Part shown: positions 1 through 7,601 of the stretch, piece by piece
How positions within the stretch are numbered: position 1 is the first letter of the stretch
Layout: every line of letters begins with the position of its first letter
Assembly: GCA_025965155.1 (NCBI GenBank)
Contig: JAOPXN010000106.1
Location: 1 to 63,700, forward strand
Direction of reading: 5' to 3'
Origin: Propionibacteriaceae bacterium
GTDB lineage: Bacteria; Actinomycetota; Actinomycetes; Propionibacteriales; Propionibacteriaceae
DNA length: 63,700 nt
Program-made: the position numbers and the translations under genes
The notes under the pieces: generated by a model
The model's database searches: none
Seen by the model: only the letters and a program-made list of their open reading frames with translations
Told to the model about the DNA's origin: nothing

Positions 1-839
1 GCTTCGTCGATCTCGTCGCGGTTGCGGCCCACGAAGTTCCACCACATCACGATCGGCTCCTTGAACGGTTCCCCACCGAGCAGCACGACCCGGCTCGGTT
101 GCCGCACTTCGAGCCTGAGCTCGTTCCGGCCAAGCCCGAGGTAGCCCAGCTTTCCCGGCAGCAGCGGCTGGTTGTCGATGGCAACCGCCCCTTCCAACAC
201 GACGACGGCGTACTCGAAGTCGCTCCGCAGCGGCACCGTGGTCATCTGGTGCAGAGCCAGGTCGACACCCACCAACGGGGTGTCGTGCCTGGCCGGACTG
301 GACAGACCGGCGAAGTCCCCGACGAGCACGGTCGAGACAGCCCCGTCGAACTCGGCCTGAGGTAGTTCTGTGTGGTGCTCGAACGCTGCGGCCCCGTGCC
401 GCGTCGCTTCGGGCAGGGCAACCCACAGCTGGATGCCCTCTAAGGTGCCGCGGTAGTGACCGGTGGCCTCCTCGGCGTGGGTTACGGCGTTGCCGGAGGT
501 CATCAGGTTGAGTTGGCCGGGTCGGATCACCTGCTCGGAGCCGAGGCTGTCGCGGTGTAGAACCTGCCCGTCGATGAGCCAGGTGACGGTCTGCAGGCCA
601 ATGTGCGGGTGAGGTCCAACGTCGAGACCGCTGTTCTCGGTGACGTCGGCGGGACCCATGTGATCCGCGAAGCACCAGGCGCCGACGGTGCGGCGGCCCT
701 TGCGGGGCAGGGCCCGCCGCACGCGGATCCTGCCGACCGGCTCGTCGCGGCTCTCCGTGACCTCCACGCACGGCGCAGCCGGGTGGCTGCAGTCGGCCTC
801 GGCGGGCGGGGCATCGACCGTGCCGACGGGTCCGCTCAT
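1..839 (-). CDS. Pirin family protein (C-terminal end cut by window edge)
   Basis: Reading the minus strand from the ATG at 839 gives an open frame running off the left window edge (about 279 codons visible). It encodes a bicupin of the pirin family. The N-terminal cupin has the metal-ligand pattern PHPHIGL and THAEE, matching the His-His-His-Glu set of pirins. Family members are non-haem metal cupins, some acting as quercetin 2,3-dioxygenases and others as redox-sensing cofactors; the activity here is unknown. The ATG overlaps the TGA of the upstream VOC gene by one base (TGATG), implying translational coupling. It is the last visible gene of a probable operon with the VOC protein, another pirin (1506-2267) and a YceI protein. 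The two pirins are clearly different in sequence, so this is not a recent tandem copy. Confidence 0.88.
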   Translation of the reverse strand, partial: MSGPVGTVDAPPAEADCSHPAAPCVEVTESRDEPVGRIRVRRALPRKGRRTVGAWCFADHMGPADVTENSGLDVGPHPHIGLQTVTWLIDGQVLHRDSLGSEQVIRPGQLNLMTSGNAVTHAEEATGHYRGTLEGIQLWVALPEATRHGAAAFEHHTELPQAEFDGAVSTVLVGDFAGLSSPARHDTPLVGVDLALHQMTTVPLRSDFEYAVVVLEGAVAIDNQPLLPGKLGYLGLGRNELRLEVRQPSRVVLLGGEPFKEPIVMWWNFVGRNRDEIDE

Positions 840-1357
840 CACAGCACCACGTGACCGTACATCTCGCCGAGCGGGTCGGCGATGAGCTCGATGCGGGCAC
901 CGTCGGGGTCGGTGAAGTACACCGAGACCTCGCTGTGGACCATGTAGTCGACTCCGGCGTCGTCGAAGCGGCGCACGATTTCCTCCCATCGCGACGGCTC
1001 CACCGAGATGGCCAGGTGGTGCAGGCCACCTAGAACCTCGGCGTAGGGGCCGACGTCGAGCCCGGGGAAGTCGAAGAACGCCAGCAGGTTGCCGTTGCCG
1101 ATGTCGAAGAAGAAGTGCGACGAGCCCGGGTAGTCGCGGTTGTCGATCAGCTCGGTCAGCGGGAAGCCGAGCAGGTCCTGGTAGAAGCGCACGGTGCGCT
1201 CCACGTCACCGCTGATCAGCGCGGTGTGGTGCAGTCCGCGAGCCGAGGACGCGGGACGCTGCCCGACCGGACGCAGGTGCTGCTCCCGGATCCGGGAGCG
1301 CTGAGCTTCGATCTCCAGCAGGTCCGGGGTTGCCCGGCCGGGTTCGACGTCGGTCAT
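839..1357 (-). CDS. VOC (glyoxalase/dioxygenase superfamily) protein
   Basis: A 172-residue protein with two beta-alpha-beta-beta-beta modules of the vicinal oxygen chelate fold. The probable metal ligands are the His of GLHHTAL (start of module 1), the His of GLHHLAI (start of module 2) and the Glu of ARIELI near the C-terminus. VOC members include glyoxalase I, extradiol dioxygenases and resistance proteins; the substrate cannot be read from sequence. The start ATG at 1357 is preceded by a strong GAGGAG ribosome-binding site. The same frame stays open upstream to 1798, but that stretch is antisense to the pirin gene and not protein-like. Its stop overlaps the start of the downstream pirin gene by one base. 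Being enclosed by two cupin dioxygenase-like pirins suggests a shared role with an aromatic, flavonoid-like or electrophilic compound (inference). Confidence 0.85.
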   Translation of the reverse strand: MTDVEPGRATPDLLEIEAQRSRIREQHLRPVGQRPASSARGLHHTALISGDVERTVRFYQDLLGFPLTELIDNRDYPGSSHFFFDIGNGNLLAFFDFPGLDVGPYAEVLGGLHHLAISVEPSRWEEIVRRFDDAGVDYMVHSEVSVYFTDPDGARIELIADPLGEMYGHVVL

Positions 1358-1505
1358 CGTTCTCCTCAGGTGATGGTGGTTGTCCACGCGTGCGGCCTCT
1401 GCCGCGCGGCACACGGGTGTCGAGATGTTCGTCTCGCGGTGGTTCTCAACGCCGCCGACGATGCTGGTCCATTGTCGACCTGGACAGTCGAGCCTGCCGG
1501 GTAGG

Positions 1506-2267
1506 TCAGGCGGCGGCGTGCATCTCCCACACCAGGATCTCCGCCGGCTCCGTGGCGGTGACCTTCTGTCCCCCGGTGCCGGTGAACCGGACCGCGTCCC
1601 CTGTGGCCAGCTGTCCCACGCCCTCCAGGACCACCGCACCGCGGGGCACGAACAGGTGGAGGAACAGGGCCTCCGGCAGCTCGACCGTCTCGCCGGGCTG
1701 GAGGCGGGACGCGTACAGGGCCGCGTCCTTGTTCTGGATGCGGATTGCCGCCTCGCCGTCGTGCTTGCCCATCCCGGAGGCGACCGGCACCAACTCACCC
1801 GCCAGCAGCTCGGGCGCGATCTCCAGCTGCTCGTAGCCGGGGGTGAGGTTGCTCTGGTCGGGCACCACCCACATCTGCACGAAGTGCACCGGCTCGCGAT
1901 GGGTTTGGCCGCCGAGCCGCCAGGAGTCGTTCTTCTCCGAGTGCAGGATCCCGCGTCCGGCGCTCATCCGCTGCGCCAGACCCGGGTAGATGACGCCATT
2001 GTGGCCGGTGGAGTCCTGGTGCACCAGGGAACCCTCGAGCACCCAGGTGACAATCTCCATGTCCCGGTGCGGGTGGGTCTCGAACCCCATGCCGGCGCTC
2101 ACGACGTCGTCGTTGTTGACCAGCAACAGCCCGTGGTGGGTGTTGGCCCGGTCGTGGTGGTGGCCGAAGGAGAAGGAGTGGTTGGAGTCAAGCCAGCCGA
2201 AGTTGCTCTTGAAGCGGTCTTCGGCGCGGCGGACGTCGACGGTGGGGGTGGTCTTGAAGGTGCTCAC
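1506..2267 (-). CDS. Pirin family protein (YhhW-like bicupin)
   Basis: A 253-residue pirin. The motif HPHRDMEIVTWVLEG, the later HQDS and the ILHSEKN segment supply the His, His, His and Glu ligands of the N-terminal cupin metal site. The second cupin (about residues 150-253) lacks an obvious metal site, as in YhhW. E. coli YhhW and human pirin have quercetinase activity in vitro; whether this one does is unknown. The start is a GTG at 2267, preceded by a weak TAAGGG. A 10-bp palindrome CTTAGCTAAG lies just upstream at 2277-2286. It sits between yceI (61 bases upstream) and the VOC gene (148 bases downstream) on the same strand, so it is probably co-transcribed with yceI from the MarR-controlled intergenic region. 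Confidence 0.92.
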   Translation of the reverse strand: MSTFKTTPTVDVRRAEDRFKSNFGWLDSNHSFSFGHHHDRANTHHGLLLVNNDDVVSAGMGFETHPHRDMEIVTWVLEGSLVHQDSTGHNGVIYPGLAQRMSAGRGILHSEKNDSWRLGGQTHREPVHFVQMWVVPDQSNLTPGYEQLEIAPELLAGELVPVASGMGKHDGEAAIRIQNKDAALYASRLQPGETVELPEALFLHLFVPRGAVVLEGVGQLATGDAVRFTGTGGQKVTATEPAEILVWEMHAAA

Positions 2268-2328
2268 GATGGTGCCCTTAGCTAAGTCGAGTGTTGGGAA
2301 GGGAGAGAAGGCCGGCTCGGGACCAGGG

Positions 2329-2898
2329 TCAGACGGTCTTGATGGCAGAGATCTCGAACTCCAGCACGATCTTGTCGCTGACCAGCACGCCGCCGGTCTC
2401 GAGGGCGGCGTTCCAGGTGACGCCGTAGTCCTTGCGGTTGATGGTCACCCCACCCTCGAAGCCGACGCGCAGGTTGCCGAACGGATCGGTTGCAGCACCC
2501 TCGAACTCGAACGGCACGGTGACCGAGTTGGTCACGCCCTTGATCGTCAGGTCGCCGGTCAGATCAAGGCTGGCGGGCCCGGTCTTGCTGAAGCCGGTTG
2601 AGACGAAGGTGATCTGGGGGAACTCATCCATGGCGAGGAAGTCGTTGCTGCGCAGGTGCGCGTCACGCTGCTCGTTGCGCGTGTCGATGCTGGTGGCCTG
2701 GATGGTCAACGTCACCTTCGACGCGGCCAGGTCGGTGCCGTCGACGACCCCGCTGCCCTCGAAGTCGTTGAAGTTGCCGCGGACCTTGGTGACCATCGCG
2801 TGCCGGGCGACGAACCCGATCCGAGTGTGGGCCGGATCGATGGTGTAGGCCCCGGAGAGATCGGCGAGGGTGGTGTAGACGCTGCTGTTGGTGGTCAC
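2329..2898 (-). CDS. YceI family polyisoprenoid-binding-like protein
   Basis: A 189-residue YceI/lipocalin-like protein: YTIDPAHTRIGFVARHAM at the start, then the beta-barrel pattern ending in GVLVSDKIVLEFEISA. Family structures (e.g. TT1927b) bind long isoprenoids such as ubiquinone precursors. No signal peptide is present, so it is likely cytoplasmic. I chose the GTG start at 2898 because a perfect AAGGAGG (2904-2910) lies 5 bases before it; the longer frame to 2946 would run over the promoter. Its promoter appears to be TTGACA (2974-2969) with CATCAT (2950-2945) on the minus strand, and it is bracketed by two copies of the GTGAC-GT-GTCAC operator, so the divergent MarR regulator probably represses it. 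First gene of the yceI-pirin-VOC-pirin group. Confidence 0.9.
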   Translation of the reverse strand: MTTNSSVYTTLADLSGAYTIDPAHTRIGFVARHAMVTKVRGNFNDFEGSGVVDGTDLAASKVTLTIQATSIDTRNEQRDAHLRSNDFLAMDEFPQITFVSTGFSKTGPASLDLTGDLTIKGVTNSVTVPFEFEGAATDPFGNLRVGFEGGVTINRKDYGVTWNAALETGGVLVSDKIVLEFEISAIKTV

Positions 2899-2928
2899 TG
2901 AATCCTCCTTGGTTGGGCCACCAAGTTG

Positions 2929-2974
2929 GTGACGTGTCACGTACATGATGGTAGGAACTTAGGTGACGTGTCAA
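2929..2974. promoter_or_regulatory. Two MarR-type operator copies in the yceI-marR intergenic region
   Basis: GTGAC-GT-GTCAC at 2929-2940 is a perfect inverted repeat with a two-base centre. A near-identical copy, GTGAC-GT-GTCAA, lies at 2963-2974, 34 bases away. Copy 1 covers the expected transcription start of yceI. Copy 2 covers the yceI -35 and the -35 region of marR. This is the layout expected of an autoregulating MarR repressor, but binding is inferred. Confidence 0.7.
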
Positions 2975-2984
2975 CTATTCCCGC

Positions 2985-2990
2985 TACGAT
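2985..2990 (+). promoter_or_regulatory. -10 element TACGAT for leaderless marR
   Basis: TACGAT lies 7 bases before the ATG at 2998. There is no Shine-Dalgarno, so transcription should begin at or next to the start codon. Operator copy 2 overlaps the matching -35 position. Confidence 0.6.
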
Positions 2991-2997
2991 TGACCTC

Positions 2998-3501
2998 ATG
3001 GATGATGAGAGCCCGTGGCTGACCCGGAAGCAGCAGCGCGTCTGGCGGGGCTGGTTGGCGATGAACGCGCAGGTGCCCGCAGTACTACACCGCCAGTTGC
3101 AAGCTGACGCCGGCCTGTCCTTGCAAGACTTCGATATCCTCGTCCAGCTCACCGACACGGCGGACGGCAAGCTCCGAATCTCCGAGCTGGCCAAGGCGCT
3201 GAACTGGGAGCGCAGCCGCTTCTCCCACCACTACAAGCGCATGGAGGCGCGGGGGCTGGTCGAGCGGGAAGAGTGCCCCGACGACGCCCGCGGAGCCTTC
3301 ATCGTGCTGACACCGGCAGGACGGACTGCCATCGAGCAAGCCGCCCCCGCCCATGCACGTGCCGTGCGAGACCTTGTCTTCGACTCACTGTCCGACGACG
3401 AGCTCGAAGCCGTCGGCCGGTTCACCGACCGAGTGCTTGGCCGACTGAACTCTCGCGATGTTCCTCGATCAACCGGTCAGCGAGGAGCAGGGCACGGCTG
3501 A
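2998..3501 (+). CDS. MarR family transcriptional regulator
   Basis: A 167-residue winged-helix regulator. The core is about residues 35-135: LRISELAKALNWERSRFSHH forms the recognition helix region, and REECPDDARGAFIVLTPAG the wing. Start chosen at the ATG 2998, which fits the leaderless -10 TACGAT; an in-frame start at 2926 would lie inside the operators and yceI leader. It is divergent from the yceI-pirin-VOC-pirin group and shares a 99-base regulatory region with it that carries two matching palindromes. By analogy with MarR proteins next to detoxification genes, it probably represses that group and itself until a small aromatic or electrophilic ligand is bound. The ligand is unknown. Confidence 0.9.
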   Translation: MDDESPWLTRKQQRVWRGWLAMNAQVPAVLHRQLQADAGLSLQDFDILVQLTDTADGKLRISELAKALNWERSRFSHHYKRMEARGLVEREECPDDARGAFIVLTPAGRTAIEQAAPAHARAVRDLVFDSLSDDELEAVGRFTDRVLGRLNSRDVPRSTGQRGAGHG

Positions 3502-4267
3502 GTCCAGCTAGTCCGGGTCTCCCCTGGGTCGATGCGCTCCGACCCTGACCGCAGCACATGGCGGGTTGCTCATGCAAGTCGAAGGAGCGGTCGGCGAACG
3601 GGTCCTCTGCCGGCTACAAACAGACGTGGATCGGCCCCGCGTACAAACAGACATTGACCGGCTGACGACCTCAGTGACCTTGCTTTGCGGCCTCGAGCCT
3701 TCGAACTCTCACCTGCGGCCTTTTCGATCGGTAGCGCCAAGCCCTACCTGTGGCCCCTCGTTCTAGGGGCTCAGGATATCCGTGATGACCGGCGCCGGCC
3801 GATCACATAGGACATACTCACCATGTTCTCGATCGGGGACGGCCCCTCGCCTGGCTCACACTGGGCGAGGGTGCTTCCGATGTGGCTCCGCACACATTGA
3901 CGAATTACGGGCTCGCTACTGAGCGCGCTCTGGCGGGTCGCCGCGCGGTCTGAAGGGGGCGAAGGTCGCCCGCCGGTGCAGTCGCCTGCCGAACCACTGG
4001 GATGGCGCACCCTGGCATGGGCGAAGCCAGGGCTGGCCACGGTGAAGGGCTGCGGCGATTCGTCGTAAGAAAGGTCACCCGGAAGCCGACGTACTGGCTG
4101 TTCCTCGCGCTCACTACCCCACCCCGCATCATCGCGTCACCCGGTACGTCCCCGCCCGCGAGCACAGCGGATCGGACGAAGACGTTCCCCTCAGATGGCT
4201 CTGAGGGGAACGTGCCGTGTGCTGGGCTAGGCCGTGTACCAGTGTTCGACGGTGATGCCCGCTGGCC
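3502..4267. other. 766-base stretch without a convincing gene
   Basis: No frame here looks protein-like on either strand: short frames are rich in Arg, Ser and Pro and lack ribosome-binding sites. It holds an imperfect tandem repeat with TACAAACAGAC at 3615-3625 and 3642-3652 (27-base period), and the strong hairpin at 4182-4213 described separately. Nothing else is recognised. Confidence 0.6.
4182..4213 (-). terminator. Perfect 14-bp hairpin, probable terminator
   Basis: Arms 4182-4195 and 4200-4213 are perfectly complementary around a 4-base loop TGGC; the arm reads ACGTTCCCCTCAGA. It lies 54 bases past the stop of the small secreted protein gene. A run of T is weak on either side, so it may end transcription in the intrinsic, U-poor actinobacterial way. 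Confidence 0.6.
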
Positions 4268-4567
4268 TTACGCCTGGGTCAACTCGACTGGGCCCTGGGC
4301 GGTCTTGCAGACCGTCTCGGTCTTGCCGGTGGTGTCAACTGCCTGACCAAGAACTGCGACTGGTCCCACCTTCACGTTGCACAACTCAGCGGCAACCTCG
4401 GCCGCGATGCCGACATTCACATCATTCAAGACGTTCACGTCGTTCAATGCCACGTTGATAAGACCGGCCTGATTTACTACCGCTTCTGCGGGTGCCGCGG
4501 CGAGCCCGGACACGAACAGGGATCCTGCAAGCGCTACGCCGGCTGTCGCCATTTTGAGTGCCCTCAT
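4268..4567 (-). CDS. Small secreted protein with two cysteines
   Basis: A 99-residue protein. Residues 1-29 are a classic Sec signal peptide (positively charged start, hydrophobic core, cleavage after AEA). The mature part is about 70 residues, rich in Val, Asn and Ala, with a short internal repeat LNDVNV-LNDVNV and two cysteines (in ELCNVKV and ETVCKTA) that could form one disulfide. Valine-rich beta-prone secreted proteins of similar style occur widely in actinobacteria, and the composition is loosely reminiscent of chaplin/rodlin surface proteins, but I do not recognise the family. A strong AGGAGGA ribosome-binding site precedes the ATG. It stands alone in a lower-GC region between a long upstream gap and a strong downstream hairpin, so it is monocistronic. 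Confidence 0.8.
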   Translation of the reverse strand: MRALKMATAGVALAGSLFVSGLAAAPAEAVVNQAGLINVALNDVNVLNDVNVGIAAEVAAELCNVKVGPVAVLGQAVDTTGKTETVCKTAQGPVELTQA

Positions 4568-5158
4568 GCTGTCCTCCTGTGATTGTTCTGTGCTTGCTTG
4601 GCTTTAATTCAACCCTAGCCTGCGGTGCTTTATATGCCAAGGGTGCGGACCATAAAATCTGATTTTCTTTGGCATCTAGGCACGCAAATATAAGGGCAGA
4701 CACACGACTCGCAACGATGACTCGCCTCACCCGCGAACCGGCAATCACATTAGTAACAAGCCACTTCCTTATACGCTCGAAGTTCACCAGCATCGTTTCT
4801 GTTTCGCCTCGACGCTGCCTACGAGAAAGCGTTTCTCCATAGCAGAATTGGATTTCGGCGGTTCAGTATGCGATCTAGTCGCAGCAGCCAATGAAGCCAC
4901 CACTACCGCCAGGGATTATCGGCCACAGAGGCGAGACCTAATGGATTACACCAACTTTGATACCGGCGTCAGTGGCCCCGGTGCGCTCATGCGAGGGCCG
5001 GCGGTGGGCTGGGCGGAGGCAAGCGCCGCGGCCCACACCAGACAATGGCGGCTTCGAATTCGTGGCTCAGCGAGCCGGAGGCTGGGTCATTGAGGCCACA
5101 GGGCAGATCCGCTGGAGGGACGGCCGCTGAGCTGACGGGACCGGGGGCGTGATCTGGG
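4568..5158. other. 590-base intergenic region, unusually AT-rich
   Basis: The part at 4590-4870 is visibly richer in A and T than the rest of the window. It contains a 7-base inverted repeat ATGCCAA (4634-4640) / TTGGCAT (4669-4675) about 70-105 bases before the secreted protein gene, possibly part of its control region. No convincing coding frame on either strand. Confidence 0.5.
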
Positions 5159-5389
5159 CTAGCTGCTGAGGAGCTCCGCCGCTCCGCAGTCTCGATGGTC
5201 ATCGACTGACTCGAGTCGGCCGCTCAGATACCGCACAACATGGCTAACCCCACGCTCGACCGCGTACCGCGTTCCCTCCAGACGAGCCTCGTCCTTCAGC
5301 TCGTGGCTGCTGAGGACCCAGTTCTCACCGGCGACCCGGTTATGCCAGAGACCCCCCGCATGGTAAGTCTCGATATCGCCCTTGTTCAT
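5159..5389 (-). CDS. DUF2188 domain protein
   Basis: A 76-residue protein beginning MNKGDIETYHAGGLWHNRV. The pattern of polar beta strands (ETYH...WHNRV.GEN..LSSHELKDEA) followed by an amphipathic helix (EARLEGTRYAVERGVSHVVR) matches DUF2188, small proteins found in many actinobacteria that show up with stress-related genes but have no known function. The start at 5389 is chosen because the preceding GGGAGG is a good ribosome-binding site and homologues begin MxKGDIETYH. The same frame stays open upstream to 5602 but is Arg/Pro-rich and unlike the family. Isolated from other genes. Confidence 0.75.
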   Translation of the reverse strand: MNKGDIETYHAGGLWHNRVAGENWVLSSHELKDEARLEGTRYAVERGVSHVVRYLSGRLESVDDHRDCGAAELLSS

Positions 5390-5842
5390 TCCTGCCTCCC
5401 GGATCGCGGAGCCTTCAATCATCCCACCCTTTATCTTTGGATAGAGGCCGTCCGTGGAACGACGGCGAACGGCGACGCCTCTGTCGGCGGAGAGGAACCC
5501 GGCCGGTGGTGGGGGATCGGCAGGGACACTCCGACGACGTCGACACCGGGTACGGGGTGCCAACAAGACATCGATGGACTCAGAGCCCACAGACCTGACC
5601 AAGTCTGCTGCACCGCCCTCGAAATGTCATCGTCGTCTCAGATAGAGCCATCCCGTACCACGGGGGCATGCTCCCTCAGGAGACCTGTCAGCCTGGCCGA
5701 CGGGTAGCGCAAGCTCTGCTTGCGACTCTCCTCGGCGGTTACCTCAGGCGGGCCTCAGGGCTTGCCCTCAGGAGACCCCCTTCACCCCTGATCTGACAAG
5801 AACACACTCGTCCATGACCGCCCGCGGGGTTACCGTTGACCG
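5390..5842. other. 453-base region without a recognised gene
   Basis: Lies between the divergently oriented DUF2188 gene and the DUF1707 operon. It must hold both promoters; only the operon's -10 (TACCGT, 5831-5836) is clear. No protein-like frame is seen. Confidence 0.5.
5831..5836 (+). promoter_or_regulatory. -10 element TACCGT for leaderless DUF1707 operon
   Basis: TACCGT ends 6 bases before the GTG start at 5843, with no ribosome-binding site between. Confidence 0.55.
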
Positions 5843-6493
5843 GTGAGCCAGAGCCTGCCCGAACCGAGCCGTCTGCCCCCTTCCGGTGGCGGTCTCAGGG
5901 CGTCCGACGCCGACCGGGATCAGGTTGCCACCGTCCTCAATACCGCGTACGCCGAAGGTCGGCTCTCGCTGGAGGAGCATGACGAGCGGCTCGAACAGGT
6001 CCTCGCCGCGAAGACCTTCAACGACCTCATACCGATCACCCGCGATCTCGTCGTGGCATATCCCGGCTCAGCCGCCGGCCATTCGAGCGGGCCCTCCACC
6101 AGCCAGATCAGGATCGAGGGCTCGGCTCCGCACGGTGAACCAGAGCGGCTCGTCGCAATCTTTGGCGGGGCAACCCGTCGGGGCAAGTGGCGGGTCCGCC
6201 GGACCATCCAGTCGATCGCTCTGTTCGGCGGAATTGACCTGGACTTCCGCGACGCCATCTTCGAGGACCATCTGGTGGAGCTGTCCGGCTTCTGGTGCTT
6301 CGGCGGCCTCGACATCAAACTGCCCGCGGGGATGGAAGTCCGGGACCAAACCGCAGGGATCTTCGGCGGGACCGACATTGCCGACCTCGGCGAACCGCAG
6401 CCGGGTGCGCCCACGCTCGTGATCAAGGGCCTTGCCTTGTTCGGCGGGGTCAACGTACGTGGGCCGAAGCCCGAAAAGAGGAAGAAGAGATGA
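5843..6493 (+). CDS. DUF1707 / LiaF-C-like protein
   Basis: A 216-residue protein. Residues 18-70 (LRASDADRDQVATVLNTAYAE...FNDLIPITRDL) are the DUF1707 domain, a small helical module common in actinobacteria, probably involved in binding or membrane-stress sensing. Residues about 100-210 form beta repeats with FGG motifs (AIFGG, ALFGGIDLDF, CFGGLDI, IFGGTDI, ALFGGVNVRG) of the cell-wall-active antibiotic response / LiaF C-terminal type. No transmembrane segment, and the C-terminus is strongly basic (KPEKRKKR). The GTG start fits a leaderless promoter. First gene of a four-gene operon: the next gene starts inside its stop codon (ATGA). LiaF-like proteins regulate envelope stress in Firmicutes; a similar role here is inference. 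Confidence 0.88.
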   Translation: MSQSLPEPSRLPPSGGGLRASDADRDQVATVLNTAYAEGRLSLEEHDERLEQVLAAKTFNDLIPITRDLVVAYPGSAAGHSSGPSTSQIRIEGSAPHGEPERLVAIFGGATRRGKWRVRRTIQSIALFGGIDLDFRDAIFEDHLVELSGFWCFGGLDIKLPAGMEVRDQTAGIFGGTDIADLGEPQPGAPTLVIKGLALFGGVNVRGPKPEKRKKR

Positions 6494-7101
6494 ACACACC
6501 TGGCCTGCGTGCCTCCGATGCCGACCGGGACAAGGTGGCCGCCGTGCTCCAGGCCGCGTACATCGACGGCCGGATCAGCCACAGCGAGCACACCGAGCGT
6601 CTCGAGGCCGCGCTGACCGCGAAGACGTTCGACGATCTGCTGCCGTTGACGGCCGATCTGGTACCGGTCCCGGCTTCTCACGGGTCCGCCCGAACCGGCT
6701 CCTCGAGCTTGTCGGTGCCGCCAGGTGGTGACGCGGAGACCGAGCGGATGACAGCTGTGCTTTCCACGGTGAAACGCAACGGCAAGTGGCGGGTACGGAC
6801 TCGGAGCGCGGCCAACAGCCTGCTCGGGACCGTGGACCTGGACTTCACCCAGGCCGTGTTTGCGACGCCGGTGATCGAGGTCAACGTCACCCAGCTCCTC
6901 GGTACGGTGGTGCTGCGGGTGCCGGTCGGCGCCACGGTCAGGGACGAGACGACCAACGTTCTCGGCAGCACGTCGATCAAGGGCATCGGCGAGTCCAACC
7001 CCGCTCAGCCGACGATCGTGATCACCGGCACCAATATCCTCGGCGAGGTGAAGGTACGTGGGCCGAAGAGGGGTCTGCATTGGGGGAGGGTTCTACCCTG
7101 A
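6490..7101 (+). CDS. DUF1707 / LiaF-C-like protein, second copy
   Basis: A 203-residue paralogue of the preceding gene: DUF1707 at residues 5-57 (LRASDADRDKVAAVLQAAY) and a beta-rich C-terminal domain (about 95-200) whose repeats have diverged from FGG to LLGT/LGS. The ATG at 6490 overlaps the upstream TGA (ATGA), so the two are translationally coupled. Homologous domain order suggests duplication followed by divergence. Its end (KVRGPKRGLHWGRVLP) also stays basic. It is followed after 8 bases by the small membrane PH gene. Confidence 0.87.
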   Translation: MNTPGLRASDADRDKVAAVLQAAYIDGRISHSEHTERLEAALTAKTFDDLLPLTADLVPVPASHGSARTGSSSLSVPPGGDAETERMTAVLSTVKRNGKWRVRTRSAANSLLGTVDLDFTQAVFATPVIEVNVTQLLGTVVLRVPVGATVRDETTNVLGSTSIKGIGESNPAQPTIVITGTNILGEVKVRGPKRGLHWGRVLP

Positions 7102-7109
7102 CTCCTGTC

Positions 7110-7601
7110 ATGGATGAACTCTTCGCACCACCCACGTACGCGTGGAACCGCCTGTCCCCGAAGTACCGGACGCTGCGACGGCTGACCAGTCTCCTGGTCG
7201 CTCCGATCCTCTTCAGCGTCCCCGCCATCGTGGTCGGCCTTGTCTCCGGTGAGTGGTGGATCTCCGCGATTCTGTGGGGCATTGCCGCGGTGATCGCGGT
7301 CAGCCGGCTGCTGCTCGTCGATCGGAACTGGCGCTCCTGGGGCTACGTCGAACGCGAGGACGACCTCTACATCACTCACGGGGTGCTCTTCCGCACTCTG
7401 GTAGCCGTGCCGTACGGCCGGATGCAGCTGGTGGAGGTGGAGTCCGGGCCGCTGGAGCGCGCTTTCGGCCTCGCGTCGGTGACCCTGCACACGGCCAGCG
7501 CGAGCACTGACGCCACCATCCCGGGGCTCACCCCGGACGAGGCTGCCCGGCTGCGGGACCGGCTCACTGAGCTCGGTGAGGCGCAGGCCTCGGGACTATG
7601 A
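7110..7601 (+). CDS. Membrane protein with bacterial PH domain (bPH2)
   Basis: A 163-residue protein with two membrane helices at about residues 25-45 and 50-68 followed by a bPH2 (DUF304, YdbS-like) domain at about 75-150 (REDDLYITHGVLFRTLVAVPYGRMQLVEVESGPLER, quoted in pieces: the VPYGRMQLVEV segment is the family signature). B. subtilis YdbS/YdbT proteins of this type affect resistance to antimicrobial peptides. The ATG at 7110 follows the previous stop by 8 bases; the same frame is open further upstream but overlaps the DUF1707 gene. The next gene begins inside its stop (ATGA). The small one-PH plus large multi-PH pair is the usual YdbS-YdbT layout. Confidence 0.87.
   Translation: MDELFAPPTYAWNRLSPKYRTLRRLTSLLVAPILFSVPAIVVGLVSGEWWISAILWGIAAVIAVSRLLLVDRNWRSWGYVEREDDLYITHGVLFRTLVAVPYGRMQLVEVESGPLERAFGLASVTLHTASASTDATIPGLTPDEAARLRDRLTELGEAQASGL

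Noticed and set aside
1358-1798. Long open frame continuing upstream of the VOC gene on the minus strand
   Set aside because: It overlaps the pirin gene in another frame, has Arg/Ser/Pro-rich shadow composition, and the ATG at 1357 has a strong GAGGAG ribosome-binding site.
4002-4346. Plus-strand frame of 114 residues (MAHPGMGEARAG...)
   Set aside because: It crosses the perfect hairpin at 4182-4213 and overlaps the secreted-protein gene on the other strand; no ribosome-binding site and no domain pattern.
4848-5093. Plus-strand frame of 81 residues in the AT-rich region
   Set aside because: No ribosome-binding site, no conserved-looking segment; composition like random sequence.
5390-5602. 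N-terminal extension of the DUF2188 frame
   Set aside because: The extension is Arg/Pro-rich and unlike the family, and a good GGGAGG lies before the internal ATG at 5389.
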